Shown here in pieces: positions 1 to 7,267 of a stretch of 64,000 nucleotides of DNA (positions are counted from its first letter, which is position 1; each line of letters starts with the position of its first letter). Where the stretch lies: assembly GCA_028286345.1 (NCBI GenBank), contig JAQBRT010000001.1:310001-374000 (forward strand), in the 5' to 3' direction. Made by a program: the position numbers and the translations under genes. This DNA comes from Candidatus Saccharimonadota bacterium. Lineage in GTDB: Bacteria > Patescibacteriota > Saccharimonadia > Saccharimonadales > UBA4665. The notes beneath the pieces are model-generated. The model saw only the letters and a list, made by a program, of their open reading frames with translations. It was not told the origin of the DNA and searched no databases.

Positions 1-278
1 GTTTTTGTAAGAAAGGCGGCCAATGGGGTATCAATCTGGCCAGTCTCTACAACAATTTCAGGGGCCAGGTACATTTTGTAGTAAGAAACGCCAGCAATAA
101 AAAACAAAAGTTGGAGGGCACGGTCGAGGGCTTGAGGGTCATAATCCACAAAAGGGAAGTCAAAATGGTAGGTTTCGGTAAAATTCAGGGCTTCGTCATA
201 ACCGTAGTTAAAGCTTAATAACCCCGTTGCGGGATCAAAATCATACTGCTTGAAGCGAAAAGTAGCGTAATCACTCAT
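1..278 (-). CDS. murL: MurL-like UDP-MurNAc-L-Ala-L-Glu epimerase, partial (N-terminal 92 residues)
   Basis: The reading frame starts at 278 on the minus strand and leaves the window at base 1. The visible part has the look of MurL, the epimerase that converts the terminal L-Glu of UDP-MurNAc-L-Ala-L-Glu to D-Glu: an FRFKQYDFDPATG opening and an AGVSYYKMYLAPEI segment near residue 65-80. Its ATG overlaps the murD stop as ATGA, so the two are translationally coupled. MurL normally works with an L-Glu-adding MurD2, which fits this pairing. The catalytic C-terminal part is outside the window, so the call rests on the N-terminus and on context. Confidence 0.6.
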   Translation of the reverse strand, partial: MSDYATFRFKQYDFDPATGLLSFNYGYDEALNFTETYHFDFPFVDYDPQALDRALQLLFFIAGVSYYKMYLAPEIVVETGQIDTPLAAFLTK

Positions 279-1579
279 AGCGCTAGCACCGCTGCCTTAA
301 ACTGGACTCCGCGGTCTTCAAAGTTTTTAAACATATCAAAACTAGCAAAACCCGGGGAAAGCAGTATGGCGTCGCCATCGGCCGCCAGACTTTTAGCTTT
401 GGCCACCACTTCTGGCATCGTTTTAAGATCAGTGGCATCCACAAAGTTACTGTAGCCCTGCGTATTTAATGCTTCAATCAAGCGGATGCCGCTGGCACCA
501 ATTATCATCAGTGTTTTGATGCTGTTGGCATTAGTTTTTAAGAACTCCATAAAGTGATCGAGTGGCAGCATGCGGTCATAGCCGCCCACAACTACTACCT
601 TGGGCAGACTGATGGAGGCTATAGCCGCTTCTGTGGAATGTAACCCTGATGAAAAAGAGTCATTATAGTAGCTCACTCCACCAAGCTCACGTACCAACTC
701 CAAGCGGTGCTCTAAACCGGCAAATGTGGTCAAAACTGACCGCAATGCAGCCACATCCTGTGTGACCTGCCAGGCGGCCGTTACGGCAGCGCAGGCGTTC
801 TGCCAGTTGTGCTCACCGAGCAGTTTGAGTTCATCGGTTTGGCAAATAACCTGGTCATCAATGGTAATGGCGCCGTTTTCTACAACTGCGCCCGGCTTTT
901 CGTAGAAAGGAATCTGGACGCCCATGCTGGCATCGGCAATACTTACCGAGTTTTCATTCTTAGCGTAATAAATCGCCAGGTCTTCGTCGTCTTGGTGCAT
1001 AAACAGTTGCTGCTTGGCGGCAATGTATTCTTCAAAATCTTCATGCCAGTCCAGGTGTTCTGGTACTACCATCAGGCAAACAGCGATATGCGGCGAGCTT
1101 TTAAGGTCAATTAATTGGAAGCTTGAAAGCTCTAAAATGACCCAATCATCTTCTTGGATGTCGTTTTTGAGCAATTCTAGTGCCGGAACGCCAATATTGC
1201 CTCCAAGGTGGACAATTTTGCCGGCTTGGCCGAGCATGTTGGCAATCAGTGTGGCGGTCGTGCCCTTACCCTTGGTGCCGGTCACGCCAATGATGTTTTT
1301 TGTGGGGCAAACTTTCAGGAATTCATTGGTGTTGCTGGTAACGAGGTCTAAAACACCCGGTCCGGCCGCCTCAACCAGCTTGCTGGGGTGCACAAACGGC
1401 GAGCGCACTATTACATCAAAATCATTGAGGTTATTTAAGTAGCTTTCACCAAACTGTGTAGCAACTCCCTCGGGGGCGCTGACCTCATTTTGGTCGCAAA
1501 TGGTAATCTCATTGTCCTTTGACCAGTAGTCGTAAGCAGCCTGGCCCTCGAGGCCGTAGCCGATAATTGCGATCTTCAT
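275..1579 (-). CDS. murD: UDP-N-acetylmuramoyl-L-alanine:glutamate ligase (MurD, probably MurD2 type)
   Basis: Cytoplasmic Mur ligase of 434 residues, close to the family length. It has an N-terminal Rossmann-like region (IAIIGYGLEG), the ATP-binding loop GVTGTKGKGTT at about residues 98-108, and a C-terminal ligase domain (VVVGGYDR, LLSPGFASFDMFKNFEDRG) with the conserved lysine-containing ending typical of MurD. It adds glutamate to UDP-MurNAc-L-Ala during peptidoglycan precursor synthesis. The gene directly downstream is MurL-like, which suggests the ligase adds L-Glu (MurD2) and the epimerase then inverts it; that specificity is inferred from the neighbour, not seen in this protein. Confidence 0.9.
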   Translation of the reverse strand: MKIAIIGYGLEGQAAYDYWSKDNEITICDQNEVSAPEGVATQFGESYLNNLNDFDVIVRSPFVHPSKLVEAAGPGVLDLVTSNTNEFLKVCPTKNIIGVTGTKGKGTTATLIANMLGQAGKIVHLGGNIGVPALELLKNDIQEDDWVILELSSFQLIDLKSSPHIAVCLMVVPEHLDWHEDFEEYIAAKQQLFMHQDDEDLAIYYAKNENSVSIADASMGVQIPFYEKPGAVVENGAITIDDQVICQTDELKLLGEHNWQNACAAVTAAWQVTQDVAALRSVLTTFAGLEHRLELVRELGGVSYYNDSFSSGLHSTEAAIASISLPKVVVVGGYDRMLPLDHFMEFLKTNANSIKTLMIIGASGIRLIEALNTQGYSNFVDATDLKTMPEVVAKAKSLAADGDAILLSPGFASFDMFKNFEDRGVQFKAAVLAL

Positions 1580-1588
1580 ATGTATAGT

Positions 1589-1960
1589 TTAAGCAGCAAG
1601 TTGCTTTTTGACCAGGTCAGCCACCTGGCGCGGAGTCATATCAGCTTTCAGGATTACGGCGCTCACCCCAAGGTCTTTGACCTTTTGAGGGATTTCTTGC
1701 TCGCCCATATTGGTCAGGATGATAACTTTCATATTCTTGCCCCAAGTGGTGGCGCGTAGCTTCTCGAGCATCTGGTCACCGGTCATTTCTGGCATCATTA
1801 GGTCGAGTAGAATGATGTCTGGTTTGAGTTTTTCGGTCAGTTCGAGGCCGAGTAGGCCGTTCTCGGCAGTTTCGACGTTAAAACCTTCCGCCTCAAACTT
1901 AAAGCGATACATCTGTGAGATGGCCTGGTCATCCTCGATAATTGCGATATTTGTTGGCAT
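1589..1960 (-). CDS. Stand-alone response-regulator receiver domain
   Basis: About 123 residues holding a single CheY-like receiver and no output domain. It has the acidic pair (IIEDD), the phospho-acceptor Asp in DIILLDLMMPEMTG, the conserved Thr in VIILTNMG, and a Lys in VILKADMTP. The usual K-P pair is K-A here. An ATG at 1969 is possible, but a TATAAT box overlaps it on the minus strand (about 1968-1973) and lies 7 nt before the ATG at 1960, so 1960 is the better start and the mRNA would be leaderless. It lies upstream of murD on the same strand, 9 bp away. A kinase partner is not obvious; the orphan kinase at 5653 is one candidate. Confidence 0.85.
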   Translation of the reverse strand: MPTNIAIIEDDQAISQMYRFKFEAEGFNVETAENGLLGLELTEKLKPDIILLDLMMPEMTGDQMLEKLRATTWGKNMKVIILTNMGEQEIPQKVKDLGVSAVILKADMTPRQVADLVKKQLAA

Positions 1961-1998
1961 TACCGTCATTATACCTGTAAACGCCCTCTATAAAACCC

Positions 1999-2027
1999 TT
2001 GATAAATTAAAATGTTTATGCTATAAT
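1999..2027 (+). promoter_or_regulatory. Sigma70-type promoter, leaderless, for the 2035 gene
   Basis: TTGATA at 1999-2004, 17-nt spacer, TATAAT at 2022-2027 with extended TGC before it. The ATG at 2035 is only 7 nt downstream of the -10 box, so transcription should start at or next to the start codon. No Shine-Dalgarno sequence fits between them. A second TATAAT on the opposite strand serves the divergent receiver gene. Confidence 0.75.
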
Positions 2028-2034
2028 ATTGACT

Positions 2035-2838
2035 ATGATCGAGAACACAGCGTCTATAGCTCAAGCTCTCTGGCTTACATACCATCCAGGTGTCAAGCAA
2101 CATCTCTCTGGTACTATGCGACAAGGCAGGGCTGTATTAGGGGTTACGAGCAAAGCTTTAAAGGAAACTGCGAAGCAAGCATTTCGTGAAAGTAAGACTC
2201 GATCCGTTGGTAAAACTGCTCTGGCTGCCTTTAATGGTGCTTGGCTAAATGGAGAAGATGTCGCCTGGTTTGCGGGAACTGATGCTCTTTTAAACACTGC
2301 TGGCTCGAGTGTTATAGGTAAGACTGCTGCATTGGCAACATCGGCCGCAATTGTTGCGACAGCAAATACAGCGCTAAGCTTTAATAATATTCGTTACTTT
2401 AACCCGACTGGCAACACTGAATCTTCAGAAGATGCTAACAATGAGTCCAGTATGAGAAAGCAATCACGTATCGGCAAACACAGTCGTAAATTTGGTATCA
2501 CAATGGCTGTCGGCGCTCCCATCAATGCAATGCAAGAAAAGTTTTCTAAAAAAGAAGTAGTTATACATAACCTTGGATATGCGGCAATCGGTACTGGTAT
2601 TATTGGCGCAGCTTACGAGGGGATTAGTAAGTTCAGCGCTTTAGAGGTGCTTGAAAGCCCATTGGCAGTTTCAGCTATCGCTACTGCAGTCGTTGGCGCT
2701 CGGTATGTGAATAAGGTCTGCAATGAGGCTGCTGGTACGGAATCTACCGCTGCTGACCAGCAACTTCCAAACCAGATCTATATACCCCTTCATCAGTTAC
2801 AGCTCATTGGCCGTGAACACGAGTACAGAGATCACTAA
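2035..2838 (+). CDS. Hypothetical protein with Ala/Gly-rich helices
   Basis: 267 residues, no family recognised. The protein is rich in Ala, Gly and small residues, with several moderately hydrophobic stretches (for example around residues 95-120 and 175-225) that could be membrane-associated helices, and a charged Ser/Asn-rich linker near residues 125-145. No signal peptide or catalytic motif is visible. The ATG at 2035 is chosen because of the promoter 7 nt upstream; a TTG two codons earlier would lie before the expected transcription start. It is convergent with the arginine decarboxylase gene, with only 6 bp between the stops. Confidence 0.7.
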   Translation: MIENTASIAQALWLTYHPGVKQHLSGTMRQGRAVLGVTSKALKETAKQAFRESKTRSVGKTALAAFNGAWLNGEDVAWFAGTDALLNTAGSSVIGKTAALATSAAIVATANTALSFNNIRYFNPTGNTESSEDANNESSMRKQSRIGKHSRKFGITMAVGAPINAMQEKFSKKEVVIHNLGYAAIGTGIIGAAYEGISKFSALEVLESPLAVSAIATAVVGARYVNKVCNEAAGTESTAADQQLPNQIYIPLHQLQLIGREHEYRDH

Positions 2839-2844
2839 GAGTTA

Positions 2845-3372
2845 TTAGCGAGCCCGAGGCAAGAATCGAGATTTTTTCGTATTTGCTTCTGGCCTAAGAT
2901 TTTCCCACTCACTTGACTCAAAAACGGCAACGACTAACGCACAGACTGGAAGTGCGACACATTTCTTGCCCACAACATGCATGTTCACGGGGCCAATGGT
3001 TGTGCCACGGTTTGCTTGCAGAGCCTCTAGGCTATTTTTAATATCCGCTCGTACTTCAGCTTCCGAATGACCCTCGTGCTCAACAAAAAGACCCTTTTTA
3101 GTTTCGGGGTCTTGAACCCAACCAATTCCAGCCCAAACTTCCTGGTTCCGTTGCGAAGCACGTTTTTGTGCCATTACAACGTAGAGCTTGTCTCCCCAGC
3201 CACCTTTTGGGACGACTGAGCGATCAGAAACAACAACATCACACCCAGGAGGAAGTACAGAACTTAGATAAATAAGGTTAAAGTTAGCAACGCCAGCGTT
3301 TACAAGCGCATTATCGAAAGCTGAGAGTTCTGTTGGTCCGACGCCGGTACCGCTGTTAATGATTATCTGCAT
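2845..3372 (-). CDS. pdaD: Pyruvoyl-dependent arginine decarboxylase (PvlArgDC)
   Basis: 175 residues matching the PvlArgDC family: the opening IIINSGTGVGPTELSAFDNAL, then FNLIYLSSVLPPGC with the Ser-Ser pair (residues 37-38) where the proenzyme self-cleaves to give the beta chain and the pyruvoyl cofactor on the alpha chain, and a later WAGIGWVQD and EVRADIKNSLE region. The enzyme converts arginine to agmatine and CO2. No agmatinase or other polyamine enzyme lies nearby, so the fate of agmatine is open: polyamine supply or acid/arginine handling. It is divergent from the GNAT-like gene at 3478 with about 105 bp between them. Confidence 0.9.
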   Translation of the reverse strand: MQIIINSGTGVGPTELSAFDNALVNAGVANFNLIYLSSVLPPGCDVVVSDRSVVPKGGWGDKLYVVMAQKRASQRNQEVWAGIGWVQDPETKKGLFVEHEGHSEAEVRADIKNSLEALQANRGTTIGPVNMHVVGKKCVALPVCALVVAVFESSEWENLRPEANTKKSRFLPRAR

Positions 3373-3477
3373 GTTCTTATAAATTATTGGTGAATTATTT
3401 TTGTTTTTGCTAAATCAGTATAATAATAACAGTATTCTAGTACATAATGATTAACTTAACAAGATTACGAGCAAACT

Positions 3478-4308
3478 ATGGCAGCAGCTGAAGCTCCCGA
3501 ATTAAATGAATCGATAGATAGAAACTTTGCATATATATATGCAAATCTTGAAGCCCCAAATTGGGCTCCATGGTTACATTTTAGTGAAGCTGAGCTAGCG
3601 GCCCAAAGCCATGTATTCCTGGATGGGCAATTTGAACTTGAAGAAGAAGACCTGCCCGTAGCCATACTGGCGACTAACCGAATTGATTGGAATGGAGTAG
3701 CCGCTGATTTACCGACTTGGGATGATATCGCCGGAGTCAATATGACGTTTGAGGATACATATTGTCCGCAAGGCAATACACTAGCCTTAATGTCTATGAG
3801 TGTTATGTCTGACAAAAAAGGACAACATCTCCCAGAAAGGCTGATAGGCTTACTTAAGGACTATGCCGTTGCGCAAGAGGTAGATCATATTATTGGCGAT
3901 TTTCGGCCCAGTGGATTTAGTGAATATAAGCGTATAACAGGCGACTTTGATTTCACGAAGTACATAGGATTAACACGGCCAGAGGACAACTTGCCAGTTG
4001 ATGCTTGGCTCCGCAATGTAACACGTCTGGGTATGCAACCACTACGAGTGGATAACAGAGCGATGGTTATACCAGTATCTATAGATGAGTTTGAGAGCTA
4101 TCAGCAACAATATCAGCCTGAGCAATGGCGACAAATAACAGATGAGAATGCTATAGGGCAGCTAATGGGCCAACACCAACCAAAACAGGACATAGAGCAA
4201 ATTAGTGAGGTGTGGGAGTGCGGGGAAACGGGAAGTTGGTATGTTAACCGTGAGGCCGGAGCGGCTGTGTACGTTGAAAGTAATTTGTGGGGCGAAATTT
4301 CTCATTAA
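3478..4308 (+). CDS. GNAT-like acetyltransferase
   Basis: 276 residues. The middle part reads like a GNAT fold: a beta strand TLALMSMSVM (about 101-110) followed by the acyl-CoA-binding-like turn SDKKGQHLPERLI and a helix, then DHIIGDFRPSGF and a late AWLRNVTRLGMQPLRVDNRAMVIP that resembles the terminal beta strands. The N-terminal 90 residues and the C-terminal 60 residues are not recognised. Substrate is unknown. Divergent transcription with the arginine decarboxylase may be functional or incidental. Confidence 0.6.
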   Translation: MAAAEAPELNESIDRNFAYIYANLEAPNWAPWLHFSEAELAAQSHVFLDGQFELEEEDLPVAILATNRIDWNGVAADLPTWDDIAGVNMTFEDTYCPQGNTLALMSMSVMSDKKGQHLPERLIGLLKDYAVAQEVDHIIGDFRPSGFSEYKRITGDFDFTKYIGLTRPEDNLPVDAWLRNVTRLGMQPLRVDNRAMVIPVSIDEFESYQQQYQPEQWRQITDENAIGQLMGQHQPKQDIEQISEVWECGETGSWYVNREAGAAVYVESNLWGEISH

Positions 4309-4309
4309 G

Positions 4310-4338
4310 TTGCAGTGCCTAATATTGATTGATACACT
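4310..4338 (+). promoter_or_regulatory. Leaderless promoter for the 4345 membrane gene
   Basis: TTGCAG at 4310-4315, 17-nt spacer, TACACT at 4333-4338. The ATG at 4345 follows after 6 nt, so the transcript would begin at the start codon. This fixes the start at 4345 and not further upstream. Confidence 0.65.
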
Positions 4339-4344
4339 GTGCTT

Positions 4345-5208
4345 ATGTTTCCGGTCTTTCTCAAAAGTAAACTGACCCAACTCCTTGTAATCATATATCT
4401 TGGCTTAGTCGCTTGGTGGGTAGAAATCAATGCGCATCATCTTACGACGTCTAAGCAAAACATGTACTTCGGTTTTACATATGCACTAGTCGCACTTTTG
4501 GGTGGCTTAAATGGCTTGCGTGTTAGCCGCGGATGGGGAGGCTTCAAGAGCGTTTTGGGCCGAGGTTTGAGTTTTTTCTCGCTCGGCTTACTTTGTTTAG
4601 GTATCGGGCAGCTCATTTTTAGTTATTACAATATTGTTGCGCAAGTCGAGATCCCATTTCCATCAGCTGCCGATTACTTCTATTTCTCGATAATTATTCT
4701 CTATATTCTCGGCTCAGTTACACTTTTCCAATCTTCTGGGTCACGTTATTCACTAGGCACAATAAAAGGCAGAATCGTCGCATTTATAATCCCTGCTTTG
4801 GCATTAGCGGCATCTTGGGTGCTACTACTAAAGAATCTACAACTTGACTTTTCAAGTCTTCACAACGGGTTGGTTACTTTTCTGAGCTATTCGTCACCAC
4901 TCGGCGGGGCAATCTATATTTCAATTGCTATTTTGACATTCCAATTATCTTACCGCACTCTCGGTGGTGTTTTACGTAAACGAATATTATTCTTGGTTGC
5001 CGCACTAATTCTAGAGTACTCAGCAGAATACCTATTTGCTTACAGAGCTGCAAAGGGAGTTTATTTTAACGGTGATGTAGATGATTTAATCTTTGCAACA
5101 TCAGTAGTAGCTATGTGCCTCGCGCTAAACGCTTTTGCATTACAAAAGAAACAAACACAGGATAGTACTGCAGATAAAGTTGCACCGGCTTTGGAAGTAA
5201 GGGGTTGA
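4345..5208 (+). CDS. Polytopic membrane protein, possible sensor
   Basis: 287 residues with about eight hydrophobic segments and short charged loops, ending in a polar cytoplasmic tail. No enzymatic motif is visible. Its layout (a bundle of helices without a large external domain) recalls the 7TM-type input modules that sit next to histidine kinases, and a small gene and a GAF histidine kinase follow on the same strand. That link is inference from position only. The next gene overlaps the end region: the GTAAGGGG at its 3' end acts as ribosome binding site for the ATG at 5211. Confidence 0.75.
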   Translation: MFPVFLKSKLTQLLVIIYLGLVAWWVEINAHHLTTSKQNMYFGFTYALVALLGGLNGLRVSRGWGGFKSVLGRGLSFFSLGLLCLGIGQLIFSYYNIVAQVEIPFPSAADYFYFSIIILYILGSVTLFQSSGSRYSLGTIKGRIVAFIIPALALAASWVLLLKNLQLDFSSLHNGLVTFLSYSSPLGGAIYISIAILTFQLSYRTLGGVLRKRILFLVAALILEYSAEYLFAYRAAKGVYFNGDVDDLIFATSVVAMCLALNAFALQKKQTQDSTADKVAPALEVRG

Positions 5209-5210
5209 TT

Positions 5211-5540
5211 ATGAATGACGACAATGCGCAACAATTGACGCCAGCCTCAGTACCAGGTCTTGACAGTGTGTTTGATCAAATCGTAGCCAAAATCATTGAG
5301 CAGCAGGAAGCAATTATTGGGCCAATAGCTGTTGATCGAGCCAAGCTGGTGAGTGAACTCAAGATTGACTGGCCGCAACATCACATTGATATCGAAGGCA
5401 GTCCCCAAGACGCGGTTAACGAACTTGTTGAGCAGTACAAAGAATTGTTTGGGCAGATTGCCGTCGAGACCTGTAAAGAGGCTGTTGCGAGCTTGCTTGG
5501 CAAGTTGCCTGAAGACCAACAGCCCTCATCTCTGAAGTAA
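5211..5540 (+). CDS. Small acidic hypothetical protein
   Basis: 109 residues, soluble, mostly helical by composition, acidic. No family recognised. The ATG at 5211 is preceded by AAGGGG inside the end of the upstream membrane gene, giving a good ribosome binding site and coupling. It sits between a membrane protein and a histidine kinase, which suggests but does not show a signalling role. Confidence 0.7.
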   Translation: MNDDNAQQLTPASVPGLDSVFDQIVAKIIEQQEAIIGPIAVDRAKLVSELKIDWPQHHIDIEGSPQDAVNELVEQYKELFGQIAVETCKEAVASLLGKLPEDQQPSSLK

Positions 5541-5592
5541 CTCTTAATTTTGTGGGGTCTGGTAGGCGCCCGGTGTATACTTAATATTAATT

Positions 5593-5637
5593 ATGACTAC
5601 CGACGTAATTGATGATCATGAGCATAGAACGGCATAG
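5593..5637 (+). other. Possible 14-codon upstream ORF in the kinase leader
   Basis: ATG at 5593 opens a 14-residue frame ending in TAG at 5635-5637. It is in the same frame as the histidine kinase start (GTG 5653), separated by five codons. A TATACT-like -10 box lies about 12-18 nt before the ATG. It could be a leader peptide that couples to the kinase, or chance. Confidence 0.25.
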
Positions 5638-5652
5638 CCAGTAGGACTCCCG

Positions 5653-7131
5653 GTGGAAAATACACAAGAAAAACAAACAAAGTTGCCCGTAAACTTCGTC
5701 CGTAAAAAGACGTTGCAGGCAACTTTGCAAGAAGTCTCGCAGCAGATGTATTTGCGCAACAAGGAGTTGGCGGAAACCAATAAGACCTTGTCGTTACTCA
5801 GGACAATTGATGGTTTGGTGCTGGAGTCGCATGCTTCAATCAAAATGGTTTGTGAACGGATTACACAGGCTATTACTCAGGCTACCGGCTATGGTTTTGT
5901 TGGTTTAATGACGCGCTCGTCCCACATTCGGGAAGAAGTGGCGCTGTACGGCTGGAGTGCCGGCGGCGAGCAAGTAGAAGATGCCAGAGAACAACAGCTT
6001 TTTGCGCACCCAATGCATCTTAGTTTAGACCATGAATGGTTTTCAACCCCAGAGGCAAGCAAGATGATATCGCTTGATAGCCTCCCTGTTGCAGCGGTAG
6101 CTCGCCTTTTGAATGTTGAGGAGACTGAGGTTCGCAAAGTTATACGTAAGCTGGCCATTAAGTCTGCCTATATCGTGAAGCTACAAACTAGGCAGCGAGT
6201 AGTAGGCCTGTTAGTGATTGGTTTTTACAACCCGATTGAACAGATCGCAGAGAGCGATACCCTACTTATAAACCGGATCAGCGACAGCATCGGCGTAGCC
6301 CTAGATAACAAACTCCTGTTCGAAGAGAACCAGTACGTGCTAAAGCAGCTCAAGGAGTCTAATGCTAAGTTGAAAGCGCTGGATGAGGCTAAGGACGACT
6401 TTATTAGCATGGCGAGCCACCAACTAAGGACGCCTCTGACCAGTATTAAGGGGTACCTGAGTATGGTGATGGAGGGCGATGCCGGTGAGGTTAATGAGAT
6501 GCAGAAAAATATGCTGGGGCAGGCGTTCTTTAGTTCGCAGCGTATGGTGTATTTGATTGCCGACCTGCTCAACGTGTCACGGCTGAGGACGGGCAAATTT
6601 ATTATTGAGACTGCGCCGGTTAACTTGGCAAAAGTTGTTGAGGAAGAGATTGGCCAGCTCAAGGAAACTGCTAAGTCCCGTTCGCTGACCCTCAGTTATG
6701 ACAAGCCAAAAGATTACCCGGACATTATGCTCGACGAGACCAAAACCCGCCAGGTCATCATGAACTTCTGCGATAACGCTATCTACTACACGCCAGCAGG
6801 CGGTCACATTACAGTCAAAGTCATCGACAAGCCAACGACCATTGAGCTGCGGGTCGAGGATGACGGCATCGGTGTACCTAAGTCAGAACAGCCGCACTTA
6901 TTTACTAAGTTTTACCGGGCAGGCAATGCCCGTAAGGCACGGCCAGATGGTACGGGCCTTGGGCTGTTTATGGCCAAAAAAGTTATTGCGGCCCAAGGAG
7001 GCGCGCTGATTTTTGAAAGCCAAGAAGGCAAGGGCAGCACCTTTGGGTTTATCTTTAGTAAGGCTAAGGTCGCGATACCAAAAGAGCTGCCGGCCACTGC
7101 AGCAACAACAGAAAACGACGCCAAAAAATAG
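5653..7131 (+). CDS. GAF-domain sensor histidine kinase
   Basis: 492 residues, apparently soluble. An N-terminal helical segment (about 1-45) leads into a GAF-like sensor region (about 50-215), a coiled linker, then HisKA with the phospho-acceptor His in SHQLRTPLTSIKGYL (about residue 256) and a HATPase_c domain with N box (NFCDNAIYYTP), G1 (VEDDGIGVP) and G2 (GTGLGLFMAKK). No transmembrane segment of its own, so membrane input could come from the protein encoded at 4345. Start is GTG; an in-frame TAG lies six codons upstream. No response regulator is adjacent downstream. Confidence 0.9.
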   Translation: MENTQEKQTKLPVNFVRKKTLQATLQEVSQQMYLRNKELAETNKTLSLLRTIDGLVLESHASIKMVCERITQAITQATGYGFVGLMTRSSHIREEVALYGWSAGGEQVEDAREQQLFAHPMHLSLDHEWFSTPEASKMISLDSLPVAAVARLLNVEETEVRKVIRKLAIKSAYIVKLQTRQRVVGLLVIGFYNPIEQIAESDTLLINRISDSIGVALDNKLLFEENQYVLKQLKESNAKLKALDEAKDDFISMASHQLRTPLTSIKGYLSMVMEGDAGEVNEMQKNMLGQAFFSSQRMVYLIADLLNVSRLRTGKFIIETAPVNLAKVVEEEIGQLKETAKSRSLTLSYDKPKDYPDIMLDETKTRQVIMNFCDNAIYYTPAGGHITVKVIDKPTTIELRVEDDGIGVPKSEQPHLFTKFYRAGNARKARPDGTGLGLFMAKKVIAAQGGALIFESQEGKGSTFGFIFSKAKVAIPKELPATAATTENDAKK

Positions 7132-7192
7132 GCATAACGCAAGCAATTTGCCACCAGTGCAAAAGCATTAGCATAATCTGAAAAATATGGTA

Positions 7193-7221
7193 TTGCATTT
7201 ATTTTAAGTTTGTTCTAAGAT
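7193..7221 (+). promoter_or_regulatory. Promoter of the RHS toxin gene
   Basis: TTGCAT at 7193-7198, 17-nt spacer, TAAGAT at 7216-7221. Predicted start near 7228 gives a 5' leader of about 40 nt with GTGAGGTGA upstream of the ATG at 7268. Confidence 0.6.
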
Positions 7222-7267
7222 TCGAATAGGTAGTAACTTTAAATCAGCAAGAACTGTGAGGTGACAC

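Noticed and set aside
809-1442. Plus-strand frames opposite murD
   Set aside because: They are the complement of a well-conserved gene and have no ribosome site or recognisable protein pattern.
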